64,000 nt of DNA from Clarkia xantiana subsp. parviflora (lineage: Eukaryota; Streptophyta; Magnoliopsida; Myrtales; Onagraceae). The DNA is taken from the NCBI GenBank assembly GCA_036873135.1, contig JAPTYO010000010.1, positions 18,841,772 through 18,905,771 on the forward strand, given 5' to 3'. Made by a program: the position numbers and the translations under genes. The notes under the pieces were generated by a model. It was not told the DNA's origin, did not search any database, and saw only the letters and a list, made by a program, of their open reading frames with translations. Positions 25,333 to 37,800 of the stretch are shown here, piece after piece. The number at the start of each line of letters is the position of its first letter. Positions within the stretch are counted from its first letter, which is position 1.

Positions 25333-25650
25333 TAGCGTTAAGAACATAATTCAAGCATGTATATTTTTGGAAAAATAATATAACTTGACACGTATGATTT
25401 GTAAGACAGTTGTGAGCTGAATACATTACAAAGATATATATCAATATGGGTCTTGAATCGAAACTTGTAAAATAACGAATGCAACACAACTGACCGTGAA
25501 TAACAAAAGTTATGATCAATTGAAGCTAAAAGTGGAAATAAAAATTAAAATATAAAAAATCTGCAACCTGTTGAGTAGGTAATTATACATTTTTATTTAT
25601 TTTTAACATTTAAGATATATAAGTATATAACCGTTTTCTAACATTTCTAT
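25333..25650. other. AT-rich intergenic DNA
   Basis: No feature seen. Confidence 0.4.
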
Positions 25651-25654
25651 TTAA

Positions 25655-26182
25655 AGAAAGCTGGACGATTAGCGGGACCGGAGCAGATTCCGTATCTACA
25701 GCAACTGTACCGTTGCATTGAACAGAGGCAACATCGGGTTTACGAGAACCCGAAGCAGCGGATTCATAGGAACGGGAAACTTATGCGCCAAGCTGACCAC
25801 GGTTAGGTCATTTATCGAACCCACCCACCGTAAGGAAGTCCCTTACCACAATGAAGAAAGATTCTGTCTAAACGGGTGAGCTTGTTCAATAGAGACATCG
25901 AGACGCTTTCTTGCGATGTATAGTCTCCTACTCCGCCAACCAATTCACCGTGTGCGACAATTTCGAGCGACTAATCATCTCGATCCTAGTGAATTGACGT
26001 CGCTGTTAATTATCTATCTCAATGTAGAGCATTTGCCTCCGTCTGTCTTTTGAATGCGTAGGGTAGGTATATCCAGCATGGATTTCAAGAATTTCTCAGC
26101 GGGAATGGGCGAATTGACTTTATGCTTGAGCTTACGTTCTTCTTCCTTCCTTGCTTGGTTCCCTAACTTCACATGGGAACAA
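25655..26182. other. Gene-like remnants on both strands, unidentified
   Basis: About 25,658-25,800 has higher GC and an open plus-strand frame (for example RLAGPEQIPYLQQLYRCIEQ). On the minus strand 26,170-26,010 reads KLGNQARKEEERKLKHKV and then SPIPAEKFLKSMLDIPTLRI. I recognise neither. The composition and the charged, non-repetitive peptides suggest broken exons. The minus-strand piece would extend past 26,182 into 27,466 onward if the foldback element were removed. Confidence 0.3.
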
Positions 26183-27456
26183 GAGTGAATTCCCAAACTA
26201 GGTTCATTCACCAAACTATTTCCCAAACTAGGCTCTTTCAGAAACTAATTCCCAAAATAGGTCTTTTTATTTTTTTAGTAATGTATTTTATTTAATTTGA
26301 ATCCTAAAGTTTACAATATGTTTCAAATGAACCCTAAAGAAAAATATAATAAAAATAATTGAAATTTAAAAAGATTAAAATTATGAAAAAATAAAAATTA
26401 ATTAATTAAATGTTGAAAATGCACATTAAAAATAATCAAATTTTTTTTTTGTAGATTTTAATTCCAAAAAAAATATGTGAAATAAAAAAAAAGAAATTAT
26501 AAAAATAAATCAATTTTGAAAAAAATATATAATGATATACAAATTATATTGATTAAGAGTATGCATTAAAAAAATACTAACTAAAATCCATTATTAAATT
26601 TATTTTTTTATTTTTTAAATTTAAATTAGTTTATCCGTTATTTTTTCATTCGCTAATTTTATATATTTTTATAAATTTAACATATTTTATTTAGAGTTTA
26701 TATTTTTATACTTAAAAAATTCACGAGTACTTAGTTTCTTTACGTTTTATATCACTGTTTTTTTTTTTTAATTTATATATTTGGCATGTTTTATTTTTAG
26801 AATTTTTTTCACAATTACTAATTTTTATCTAGTAATTGTGAGAAAATATTCTAAATATAAAACATGCCAAAATATAAATTATAAAAAAAACAGTGATATA
26901 AAACGTAAAGAAACTAAATACTCGTGAATTTTTTAAGTATAAAAATATAAACCCTAAATAAAATATTTTAAATTTATAAAAATATATAAAATTAGCGAAT
27001 GAAAAAATAACGGATAAACTAATTTAAATTTAAAAAAATATTTAAGAATTGATTTTAGTTAGTTTTTTTTTTTTTGCATACTCTTAATGAATATAATTTG
27101 TATATCATTATATATATATTTTTTCAATATTTATTTTTTTTTAATTTTTTTTAATTTCACATATTTTTTTAGAATTAAAATCTACAAAATTTGTTTGTTT
27201 GATTATTTTTTAATGTGCATTTTCAAAATTTAAATAATTAATTTTTATTTTTTCATACATTGAATCTTCTTAAATTTCAATTTTTTTATTATATTTTTAT
27301 TTAGGGTTCATTTGTAACATATTGTAAACTTTAGGATTCAAATTAAATAATATACATTACTAAAAAAAATAAAAAGACCTATTTTGGGAATTAGATTCTG
27401 AAAGAACCTAATTTGGGAAATAGTTTGGAGAAGTAACATAGTTTGGGAATTCACTC
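26183..27456. mobile_element. 1.27-kb near-perfect foldback element with 9-bp TSD
   Basis: The left arm (26,183-26,825) is the reverse complement of the right arm (26,840-27,456) almost base for base, with a loop of only a few bases near 26,832. The ends are GAGTGAATTCCC and GGGAATTCACTC. Identical TGGGAACAA copies flank it at 26,174-26,182 and 27,457-27,465. No gene lies inside. The 9-bp duplication points to Mutator-like transposition, but its ends differ from the GGGTTA family. Confidence 0.93.
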
Positions 27457-27465
27457 TGGGAACAA

Positions 27466-27633
27466 CTGGACAAGACTTAGTCTACAATCCAAATCAACAC
27501 ATCTATGTTGTTTACAAAATCAGGTTCTTGTTCTTTTGGGCTTATAGTGAATGGTTGGTTCTTTCACACTTCCACCTCTACTCCAAAATTGGACATCTCA
27601 TCCCGCTCCTCAACCATATGAACCAATTTTTCA
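27466..27633. other. Continuation of the foldback insertion target
   Basis: Moderately GC-balanced sequence that abuts 26,182 once the foldback element is removed. No complete frame is recognised. Confidence 0.3.
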
Positions 27634-29437
27634 ACGTTGCGCGGTAAATAATTTATTTATATAATTGTCATAATATTATGAAAATTAATATTTGATATTT
27701 ATAATTAGTTTGATTAGTATCTGTTATTTAAAAGAATTTATTCAAATGAAATTCTACTACATATTTGAGGTGTGTAACTGTGTATATATATAAGCTTATA
27801 TAACTCTTTTTTAATGTGTGTAAATATACGTTTTATTTGTTAATTTTTGCTTTACTCATTTGGTATTACAATTTTTTGAGCATACTCATTAAAAACCATA
27901 AAAAAAAAATACATAATAAGTAAGATTATGATTACATATTCTTATAATTGTACTATCTAATTAAAATTTATAAATTGTTCACATCTTTGATAGTAATTTC
28001 TACGTTTAATTGATAATTGATCATTTTAATTTTAATTAGTATTCCAATTAATAATTTTAAATGTATTTTCTTCTTTTTTCTTATTCTCCTCATCTTTTTA
28101 TATTCCATTTTCGTATTTTTATAAATTCATGAAACTAAATATAGTTATATATTGATTCTATATTCACAAAAAAAGTTTAACTAAACCTTATAGATTTTAT
28201 TTTTTAAAATTCATTTATTTATATTTAAATGGTATTTGATATGAATTGTTAATATATGTATCTAATATATGTTATTATTTTTAACATATTTTTAATGTTT
28301 TTATTTTATTTTAGTTAACTGGAATTTAATCGAAATGTTAATATTTGTAATGAATCTTATTATTTTTAACATATTTTTTATATGTTTTTTTTTTCCAAAT
28401 ATTTTAGTACAATTTGTTAGGGTGCAATTGCAAGTTTCTATTGTTAGGATTCAAAGTAACTAACATGTAAATGAAACAAAAAATAAAGTGAATGAGTCAT
28501 AAAAACAAAAAAGAGTTAAGCAAACATATAAATTCGAAGTATATTTTTCTATATTCACTATTAATACATTAAACCCTAAAACCTGATTCTAATATATATC
28601 AGTATCACTATAAACCAAATCTAAATATTATTTTAATATTAAAATAATAGTAAAAAAAATGAAGCATGAGTAAATTTTTTTATATAGTTTTTTAGTGGAT
28701 TATTTAATAAATGAATATTGTTATGTAACATGCAAAATATTTGCAACTCCTCTCAAGATTGAATAAGGAGCTTTGATGCAATTTTAGAGTGTTCATTAAA
28801 GCAAAACTATGATGTCACATAAGCGTATATAACATACAACCTAGTTGGACCAATATAATTGAATAATTTTTATTTTTTTTTATTTTTATTTAGATTACTC
28901 GTCAACATCATATTAAACTTTTCAAATTTATATTATAATATAATAATATACATATAGATAGAATGTATATCAATTCTCTATAGTTTATAAGAAAAAATTT
29001 GTACAAATATGAGATGATCAAAGTGAAATATAATAACAAACATATAAGTTTTAAATTATATTTTATTCTTATATTCTATATTTAAATATATATATTTAGC
29101 CTTAACTAAAACAAAATATAATCTTAATATTAACATAGCATTACACAATGAAATATATGTAATAATTTTTATTTTTATTTTAGTGGATTATTATTGATTA
29201 TATTAGTATTAATTGTTATGTAACGTACACAAAAGATTGAAACGGTCTTCAACTTGCATTGTGGATGCTTGGAGCAATTTTAAGTGCATTGACTTGCTTA
29301 CATGTCATTGCCATGTCTTTATGAGAAAATGTAAGTTTATGTGGACCAATATAATTATTTTATTTTGCCATGTAATTGATCTATTATAGTACTTGTCAAC
29401 ATTTTGTAAGTTTCATCCAAATTATATTATATATAGA
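27634..29437 (-). mobile_element. Helitron-like element (minus strand), 3' end truncated
   Basis: The left part begins GTTGCGCGGTAAATAATTTAT, matching the inner side of the 3' hairpin of the element at 16,627, but the outer half of the hairpin and CTAG are missing. The right part (29,255-29,437) has the shared 5' block (GCTTGGAGCAATTTTAAG, then ATCCAAATTATATTATATATAGA). The interior is AT-rich and non-coding. Confidence 0.6.
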
Positions 29438-29443
29438 TAAATA

Positions 29444-29748
29444 GGGTTAATAACCTAAAAACATTCTCAACTATCGTCGTCTCAGATTTAAAATGTTGAT
29501 ATTCAATTTCCCAACTATCAGGTTTATTGATTTCCACTTTTTTTCTTAAAATTTACAAAATAAATATATGTATTTTAAGCATCAAATAAGCCTCCTAAAC
29601 CATGAGCAACAAATATGATACTTCGAAAAGTGAAAAACAACATATTTTTATTGCTTAAAACCAATTTTAACGCCAAAATATGTGGAAAGCATCAAAACCG
29701 AATATCAACATTTTAAATATGTAGATTAACAACAGGACATATAGTTTC
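29444..29748 (+). mobile_element. Truncated MULE-type MITE adjoining the Helitron end
   Basis: It starts GGGTTAATAACCTAAAA seven bases past the Helitron terminus. Near its right side GAATATCAACATTTTAAAT mirrors TTTAAAATGTTGATATTC on the left, but the terminal GGTTATTAACCC is absent. Related copies lie at about 60,384-60,528 and at the right edge of the window. Confidence 0.55.
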
Positions 29749-30428
29749 AGAATATTCCAACAAACTTCATATAATAATAATAATAATAATAGTGCATAAA
29801 GAGATCTCAAATGTCACTAAAACTGGAGACTACAATCTCCACACTTAACGTTACAGTTTTTCTATTGACTAGTACAGGTTAAGCCATCAGTAAATCCAAA
29901 AGGGGAAGAGCTTTGATGTACAGATTCCCCTTCTAATCAAAATCTAAACCCGACAAGAACGAAACAACTATAGCTATGGAACTACACTAAGCTCTGGACT
30001 TATAGACACAACGTTGGGTAAAATAGAGACGAGCTTCAATTATGATACATTTATACAACAATCATGTTCATTGCCGGTAAATTTTACCTCCAACTCCAGT
30101 TACTCTCACCTTCATATCCTACTAGAACAACTCTGCACAGAAACAGGAATATCAGATTAATGACCATCACACATCAGTACAAACAATCTGATTTCATATA
30201 GGGCTAAGTATATAACGCATACTACTGAAGCTTGATTTAAGCTTTTTAATTAAGTATGTGCAGGTAAAGAATCAAGCTGATGAGGATAAGAACGCTCGTA
30301 AGTATAATTGTCAAAGGCGGGAAGGCAGCATATTGTTCATTGTTAGGATGAACTCACCAATTTTATAGTACTCCAAGCTACAATACACATCTGGAAACAA
30401 TACACAATCTATAACGCTGCCCAGCAAA
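29749..30428 (-). other. Intergenic DNA and probable MED19 3' UTR
   Basis: An (AAT)n run lies at about 29,773. The balanced-composition stretch from about 29,880 to 30,428 lies just downstream of the MED19 stop and probably contains its 3' UTR. No other gene is supported. Confidence 0.4.
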
Positions 30429-32572
30429 TTAGCCTGCTACCCTTATTGCACCCATGTCATCCAGTTTTGAACTCTTATGCTGCAAAATATCAATTGTTCC
30501 GAAATCGAATCATCAGGAAATGAGAAATCATAAGAACAATTTCAAATGTAAATTTGCCATGTATTCTATTTACCTTACTCTTCTTGTGTCTATGAACATC
30601 GTTGATATTCTCATCTCCATCATGCTTCCTTTTCTGCAACCATATAAAAATAACATAACATAGCAAACAAAGAATCCTATTATCGTCTTATTTCAAGCAT
30701 TTTTTCCACTCTTCTTCTAATCCCCTCTTCTAAATACATCGTACCCTGGAAATAAAAATGGAGCATATGCAACCAAAAAGAAACAAGAAAATATCAATTT
30801 TCTCACCTTATCATGCTTCTTTGATTGGTCAACTCCAGAATCAGGATGTGCACTTCTATCCTTCTTATCCTTGTCCCTATCCTTGCTTCGATCTTTATGA
30901 CGATGCTTGTGCTTCTTGTGCTCTCTATCCTTGTCAGAATCTCTATCTTTGTGTTTTCTATGCTTCTTCTCCTTGTCCTTTACTTCACTCTTAGATTTTG
31001 ATGGGAAGGTGGGTACCCCCTTTTCGGCCTAAATAAGGTAAAGTTTCATCAGTAACACACCAAATGACCACAAAACAAGTGAATTTTGTGGAGGAATAGA
31101 TTGATTTTTCTCATAACTTGAATAATGTAGAGGCCAACACTAAATACAGAAATATGTTAATACGATTCTTACTTCAGGCAGATCAACTGGACCACTTTCC
31201 GTAAATTGAAAAGCATCTCTAAGAACATCAAGATCAAAAGGCTGTATATTGATCTTCGTGTCCCTGGTAGATGCATTCTGAATAAGTTGATCTAGCTGCA
31301 TTCCTTCCCCCTTTCTGATCTCAGTATCCCCCACCACACGTTGAAGGTAATTGGAGTCGGAAATTGATAAAGGCAATGGTCTCTTGCAAAAATACTCATA
31401 ATGTGGCAACAATCTGAAGTGGCTTAAGAGATCTCCGGCACCAGTTAGTTCTTTTGGTCCTAGAGATTAAAGAGTAAGTCTATATTTAAGCCATATATAT
31501 ATATAACAAATTAGATACATAAGAAATGTGAATATAGATCAGAATAACAAATTTATATGCTGAAAGAGAATTAAGAATAGACATTATATCATTCAGATAC
31601 AAAATTATACTGCATATTACATAAGAGGGAAAAGAGTATCAAATGAAACCCTTAAACAATAGAAATTCGTATCCTACAAGACTCTACATAGGCGTTAGGC
31701 TGAATGTGCATTTGAAAGGAAAAGTTAAACCTCAGTTAACGCACAGAAGAAAGTCAAACCTCAAGCAGCATCTATCACTAGGAGTAGATATGTTCATGCA
31801 ATCCCTTAACCTCTAGCAACATGAATTGACACCGGTCTAAGACTGAAAAGGATGATAGATCGCTGATTCATGTAATACAGCTAGTGAGAGGAGATGAGCC
31901 AAACTGAAGCTAAGATATTTCTAACTAGTAGTCTGTGAAACAGCACTTAAAGAGAGAGAAACAGGTCCCACATTGACCCTATAGCTGGGCACGATGGTTT
32001 TCAGTTCTTTCTTGTATTTAAATAAGAAAATAAAGAAGAGAAATAACTAGGAGTTGGCGCATGTACAGCGATCACTTGGTTATCGAATCCCGGTAGCTAT
32101 CGTAAAGCTAACTAGCTACCTAAAAATTTGATATTTCCAAATTCAAGTTACGCTACTCATTCTAATGTGCAACACTAAGAAACTTAAAACCCCCTCTGTG
32201 TCACCAAATTTGCAATAGGTGTAACTTCTTCCATACTAACACAAAAGAACAGGATAAAATATATTACTCGTCAGATAATTCCTAGATGTTTAAAACTAAT
32301 CATCTCTAGGATTTACTTGGCTTGGAGAGCTCAGGTCATGGACTGGCAACTCCAAGAGATAATGATCAAAATACCACCCTGCACAATGCTGCACATATCG
32401 GTCCTTTTCAATGTAATGAGAGCAACCAGTAATTCATGAAGAAATTCTAACTTTAGAACGTTTGCTCTAGAAAACAACCCCCCACCCCACACACACACAC
32501 ATGTCACACAAGTCACAACAGAAAAAGTATGATAATATTACCTCTTCCAAAATTCCTGCCTTCAGGATCCAT
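30429..32572 (-). CDS. MED19A: Mediator of RNA polymerase II transcription subunit 19
   Basis: Five coding exons in transcript order are 32572-32542, 31459-31173, 31028-30807, 30633-30574 and 30479-30429. They join in frame to 216 residues, all with GT-AG introns. MED19 is a head-module subunit of nuclear Mediator that links activators to Pol II. The N-terminal half carries the conserved plant block (SDSNYLQRVVGDTEIRKGEG, IQPFDLDVLRDAF). The C-terminal half is a Lys/His/Arg/Asp-rich tail (KHKDRDSDKDREHKKHKHRH) ending HKSSKLDDMGAIRVAG. Length and layout match Arabidopsis MED19a, about 220 residues. The start is the ATG in the 31-nt first coding exon (MDPEGRNFGRG). The upstream CAG acceptor near 32,605 implies a leader intron of about 2.3 kb. 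No lesion is seen. Confidence 0.94.
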
Positions 32573-35225
32573 GAATCGACCTCCCAAGAATCAGGAAACC
32601 ATTTACTGCAACAATTAAGATTGAAGAGCAGTTTCTTCAGAAGAAATAAAGATTATTATCAAAGCAGGGAAGGTATAGACCATAGATAGCGCTTTTTTTT
32701 TGTTGTAAAGATAGCGCTTTGAAACTGAGGATTCTAACATATGCTCTGGAAGGAAGAGTTCTACTCTAATTTCTAGTGCGACATTTTCCTGTTATACAAT
32801 TAGAAACTGTAACTCGTATCTTGGACTAACTAAAACAAATAAACAGCAATTAGAGAAACCGGGTAAATCTAGAGTGCTTTATCTGATGATAATCATTAAT
32901 CTAATACATTCATTTATGTGACAGCCTTGTAATGAACTTTAAGTCGGAAGTTTTGGATCAAAACTTGAGATCCAAGCGAACAAGTACGCGCTGAATACTG
33001 ATTCTAAATTCCCACATGTTTTATTCAAATAGATACTACATCTGAATGACTAGGTAATATCCTATTCTTGTTGGAGCAACTCAGCTTCCTCATGTTTCAT
33101 TATCATACTACAATTGGCCTTCTAGCTTCCACAACTGCAGTCTGAAATATACTTCAGTCATGCATGACAGCTACTCCTTACTAAAAGCTTACACAGGGAT
33201 TTGAATCCAGGGGAAATTCCAAATATGATCACTAAGTTCCACCGACAACGCATCACATACCAACCCGTGTAACGGTTGCATAGGTACCATAAGGTGCTGA
33301 ACATAGCAAGGGCTCATACTAAGTATCTTTAAAAACTTTTGTTGGTAGGCAGCATTGGATCCAAAACTGAAAGTCTGAAACGGTCCATTTCTTCAGTCAA
33401 TGATAAGAAGCGTGTCTCTTTTAGGACACCGGCAATCAACTTTTTTTAGTGCTGAAAAATAGTAATCATCCAGCATCTTGGAAATATGTGAAACTTCCTT
33501 GGCACACTCTTTTATCATTTAATAAATAACGGTTACTTGAGAACCTTCATTTTCATTCATCACACTATCAAGAAATATTTCTCTTTGTTAGTCAATAAAG
33601 TGAACATCAACAGATCTTCTCAGTAGGTACACAAGATTTTTTACGTTACCAGCCATATGGTAACCCAACTACTAAGATAGCCAATCCTTTATCAGCCCTA
33701 TCTACATCATTTATATCTCAACTTTATTTGCATGCAACACTATCTCCTACATACACTAAAACACATCAGTGATGCTTGCTTTGCATCAAAAGAACCCTCG
33801 TGATAAACCCGCCATATACCAAAAAAGGAAAGGGATACGAAAAGGAAGGGTAATCTCGTTGAGGGTATATACTAATAATGAAGATACGAACAAGTATATT
33901 TGAATCCTAGTCATTATTTATAGAGCATGTGAACTCTCTTGTTCCCTTTTAAACCATAACGCCCATAAGGAGATTCTATAGTACAAGGAACTCCTACTCC
34001 TCAAGTACATCTAGATTTTAAGAGTTTAAATCCTAAAGGAGATAAGTTCAAGTGAAAGAATTAAATGTAAAAACCAAATAATCGTAATAGTCTCTAAATT
34101 CAATTTTAAAAAAGGCAGTTTAGCAACGAAACAACCTCTACACCATATATATTTGCCTAATAAGGACTCAATTTTGCAATGTCCTATTAGATTCTTCAAA
34201 TTCAGTAGTCTTGATCAGATTAAGCCATAATGACATTTTCATAAACATAGGTAAAGTGGCTATTAGAGACTAAAATAATGTCAACCTGAGTAACAACATA
34301 TACCCTACAATGTTCAGACCTCCACTTTTCACTTTGGTTGATACGCCTTGTCAATAGGTCATGATTTAGGTGTCAGAATGGATATGACTATTGCTATAGG
34401 ATAACAAAGAAATGATTACAACATTGTTTAAGCCGTCTTTAATGCTCGTCACTGCATCGAGGTAAATCTATGAATTCAAAGTCCAAACTAATGAAGGGAG
34501 AACCTGTGTTCTACATAGATAGGATAATCAAACATCAAATGAACTAATACCCGACACTATTGCAAGCAACCTAAAAAAACACGGAAGTAAATGCACCCTC
34601 ACGCCCAACACTGTACAAGAATCTTGTTCTGTATACCTCTTCAGTAATTAGGCAAATACTGCACCTGCTTACGGTTGAATCTTTTATAGCGAATTCCTTC
34701 ATAAAGCCGAAACAAGGCCAACTGAGCCTAAGAAGAACTTGGCAAGTACCCTAATTAGTACTTTCTAAATAATACGTGTTATAAGCTCGAGCAGCATTCT
34801 AGACACGACAGGAATTTGCAGTTAAGCTTCAAGTTATTGTTATCGAGGAGAAAAAGCTAAACAGTAGAAAACAGAGACCAATAGAAGTTCGATAAGTGGA
34901 AGGGGAGCTACTACGCAAGTCAAGGGCAGTACCTGCTGCATCATGGATCCGCAACAAGGCAAGCTCGTCCAAGATCTCCGAGCAACGCGGCTAGAATAAA
35001 GCGCTGCCTTTTTCAATGCTCCTTCACCCAGTCCCGCGATTCAGGGGATATGGAAAATGTTAAGACCAAACTAGCAAATGTGAGCTCCAATCAACAGAAT
35101 TGCGCGCCAGCGGGAGAGGAATTCACGTACTGAGTTAACAATTTAGACACGGGGTGAGGCTTCCTAGAGAGGAAATCGAGAATCAGAGGATCAATAGCTA
35201 TGAATTTTGCAATGGAGGGAAGGAA
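32573..35225 (-). promoter_or_regulatory. 5' leader, 2.3-kb leader intron and promoter of MED19
   Basis: On the minus strand a short leader piece (32,605-32,573) precedes the ATG after a TTGCAG acceptor. A donor-like CAGCAG|GTACTG lies at about 34,932, so a non-coding first exon probably spans about 34,933-35,210. The intervening DNA is non-repetitive with balanced composition and no open frame, unlike the flanking transposon-rich DNA. An RNA alignment would settle the exon ends. Confidence 0.5.
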
Positions 35226-35583
35226 TTTTTAGGGTTTCTGATGATTGATGATGATAAATGTAAGAGAGTCAATTTCGCTGGTCCATTTTCTCGTACTTCC
35301 TCCTTGGTTCGTGGTACTGAGATCTCCTGAAAAATTACAAAATTACCCCTTTTAGTAAAGATTTTGCACTTCTTCTCTCAAAGTTCTCTTTTTTCTCTTG
35401 TTTTTGGTAAGCTTTCCATTTTCATGTCTTTACAAAATAAGATTTCCATTTCTTTTGCCAAAAAAAATCTCCATTTCCACCTCTCTTTTTTTACCAACTA
35501 GAAAACTTTATTGATAAATCATCAAATAAACATTAACCTAGAGTATAATCAAGCAACATAATAGAAATAAGAGAAGTTGGTAT
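35226..35583. other. Upstream region of MED19
   Basis: A/T-rich, with C/T-rich runs near 35,360-35,490. Likely promoter DNA; no gene is seen. Confidence 0.35.
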
Positions 35584-36344
35584 TGTTAGGTTCTAGGCCC
35601 TCGGTCAACGGATCGTCGATCTAAAGCTTATTCCTCACTGGTGAACTGACGGATTCAATACTCTCGGGGCTAGTCGCTCTGATGCAAGTCCTTCCGCTCC
35701 TTTCCTTCTCCTCCACGCGACCCTGCAAGAGGGGCAGTATCAAGCACGGAGGGGGTGGTGCTTGATGAACCCTCTCCGATGCCTAAGTCAGTACGTCCTT
35801 TTTTAGAGAGATAAAGTCTAAAGTCTAGAGAGAAGCTAGAGCTAAAATTGCAAAAGTAGCCAAGATGATCAAATGAATGGTGGAAGAGTTGTATTTATAG
35901 GCAACGGTGTCATTAAGGTGACTTAATGACATCGTTAACCTTTAAATACAATTAATTAGTCCTTGATCACATAATTAAAACCTTAAAGCATGGAGAGGTT
36001 GGCGGAAATAATCTAAGTGTGGGAGTCGGGAAACGGTGCCAGGGCCCTTGAGGACGGAGAGAAAATCCGAACCCCAAGGGTAGGGGTTGGGTGTGGCCAC
36101 CCAACCCCTCCCTAGGGGAGATGGGTGGGCCAACCCGATCTCCCCTAGGGGAGGTCGGGTGTGGCCACCCGACCTCACCTAGGTGAATTCGACGCGTGGC
36201 CCGGATGAGTATTTTCGCCTCGTCCGGACCGTTGGTGTTTCGGCGGGGTGTTCGGGTCAAAGTTTCGATTTACAATCATTAACGGGGTGGTAAAAATAAA
36301 ACGATTCGGAAGTCAACGGGTTCAAATTGGGCGTATATCCATCA
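35584..36344 (-). mobile_element. LTR of the same Gypsy-like family (minus strand)
   Basis: Read on the minus strand it starts TGATGGATATACGCCC after a purine tract (GACTCGGGGGCATG), has CCTATAAATAC at about 35,900 and ends CCTAACA. The start, tract and end match the LTR at 879-1546, with a length of about 761 bp. The adjoining 36,345-36,420 resembles the internal DNA at 785-878, so this is a 3' LTR with an internal remnant, not a clean solo LTR. Confidence 0.7.
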
Positions 36345-37800
36345 CATGCCCCCGAGTCAACCAATGGCCTGACCCTTGATTGACTCTATTTTAGGATGGT
36401 ATGACACGCGCAATTTGAAGCCGGAATTTTACCTTTTGTCGGAATCATTACTTACCCATGGGTGTGTGTCTCTGACTCTGCCCACTGTCTCATAAGATAG
36501 AGGAATTGCAAACGTCAGAATAGCACGGACACGTGTCCAAGCACGTGTCCGTCTGAGATGGAAATAATAAATCCAATACCGTCACGAGCTTATACTCGGA
36601 AAATATACGCATGTGTGGGGATGCAACATGAATATGGTTAAGTGAGTCCATACTTCAATTTCATGATGGGGTAAGCCTATGTGGGGAAAAATTTCGATTT
36701 TGGTCCAAATTTTTTTCTAAGTATAGGATACTAAAAAATATGCCTATAGGATGTTAACTAGGATAGTAATACTCCTAACCTTAGTTAAAAAAAGGAGAAT
36801 ATAGTAGTTTTCTATCTAAGCCCTTGGATCTCCTTTTAATTGATGGATGGTTGAGATTATGTCACCTAAAAAACCCTACACCCTTCTCATTATAAGGAGG
36901 AGTTAAGAAAATTACCTCATTTGAAAAAAGTTGTCATCTTTTCCTCATTTTCACACACTTGGAGGCCAAGGGAGAAAATTTTGCACACCAAGGGAGGGGG
37001 GCCGGCTGAAATTCCAGCAAGGGCCAGAATTCCGGCCAGCAACGTGGTGGCCAGCGGGCGGAGGCGCGGGGAGGACCAGCAGAGGACGGCGGCACGACTC
37101 CGGCTGGGCGGCGGCTGGACAAGGGGCGGAGGCGACGTGAGCCAGGACCAGGTGGGTCCAGCGCGGCGGACGACGAGGCTGCCACGGGCGAAGGCGGCGT
37201 CTGGTCCGGCGAGGGAAGGCGACGGCGAGGCGGGACAACTCCGGCGCGGCGCGAGGCAGACTCCGGCGACGGCGGGGCCAGATTTCCGACGACCCCAAAA
37301 TTCAAATTTCGGGCCCATTTATCACATCGGGTCGGGTTTTCCGAAGGTCCAATCTTTTTCTTTCTGTTTACCATATGAAATGTCGATACTTGAATTGCTG
37401 ATTTTTGATTGCCCATGCTTGATTGAATACGTGATTGCCGTAGGTAGTCGTTGATTTGGGAAATATTTCTTGCCGTTTGAACTATTCCCGCTTGAATTTG
37501 ACGTCGTGATGTCATTTGCATGTTGATTTTCGTTGAGGGGCATAATCGTAATTTTGCTCGAAAATCGGTTTTTTGATCCGAGTAAGATTGCACGATTTCG
37601 TCGTCGTAGTGTCCTTAGCGTGTATTCGTTACTTTCGTTGGGTGCCTTTGAGTTTTTGGTTGTTGCTTGCCGGGTGCCGGGGTATGCCCGAATTTTTCGG
37701 AGATCTTCTTATCTTAACACCCGTCATGCTATGACAGGTATTGTACTCGTGGTGGTGCCCCCGTACACAAACTTAGCAGAGGCACTACATCATTCGAAGG
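36345..37800. mobile_element. Retrotransposon-derived DNA with a GC-rich leader-like block
   Basis: About 36,345-36,420 is internal DNA of the LTR element. The remainder reads like another element's leader in plus orientation: TCATTATAAGGAGG at about 36,887, a C/T-rich stretch, then a GC-rich block at 36,990-37,300. Long overlapping open frames on both strands of the GC block show no domain and reflect composition. Confidence 0.45.

Noticed and set aside
26183..27456. A microRNA precursor.
   Set aside because: The stem is over 600 bp with a 9-bp target duplication, which identifies a foldback transposon. At most it could be a hairpin siRNA source.
36917..37593. Long overlapping frames of 115-219 codons on both strands.
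   Set aside because: GC-rich leader-like block with few TA-containing codons. There is no domain, no splice logic, and low-complexity Pro/Arg/Ala peptides.
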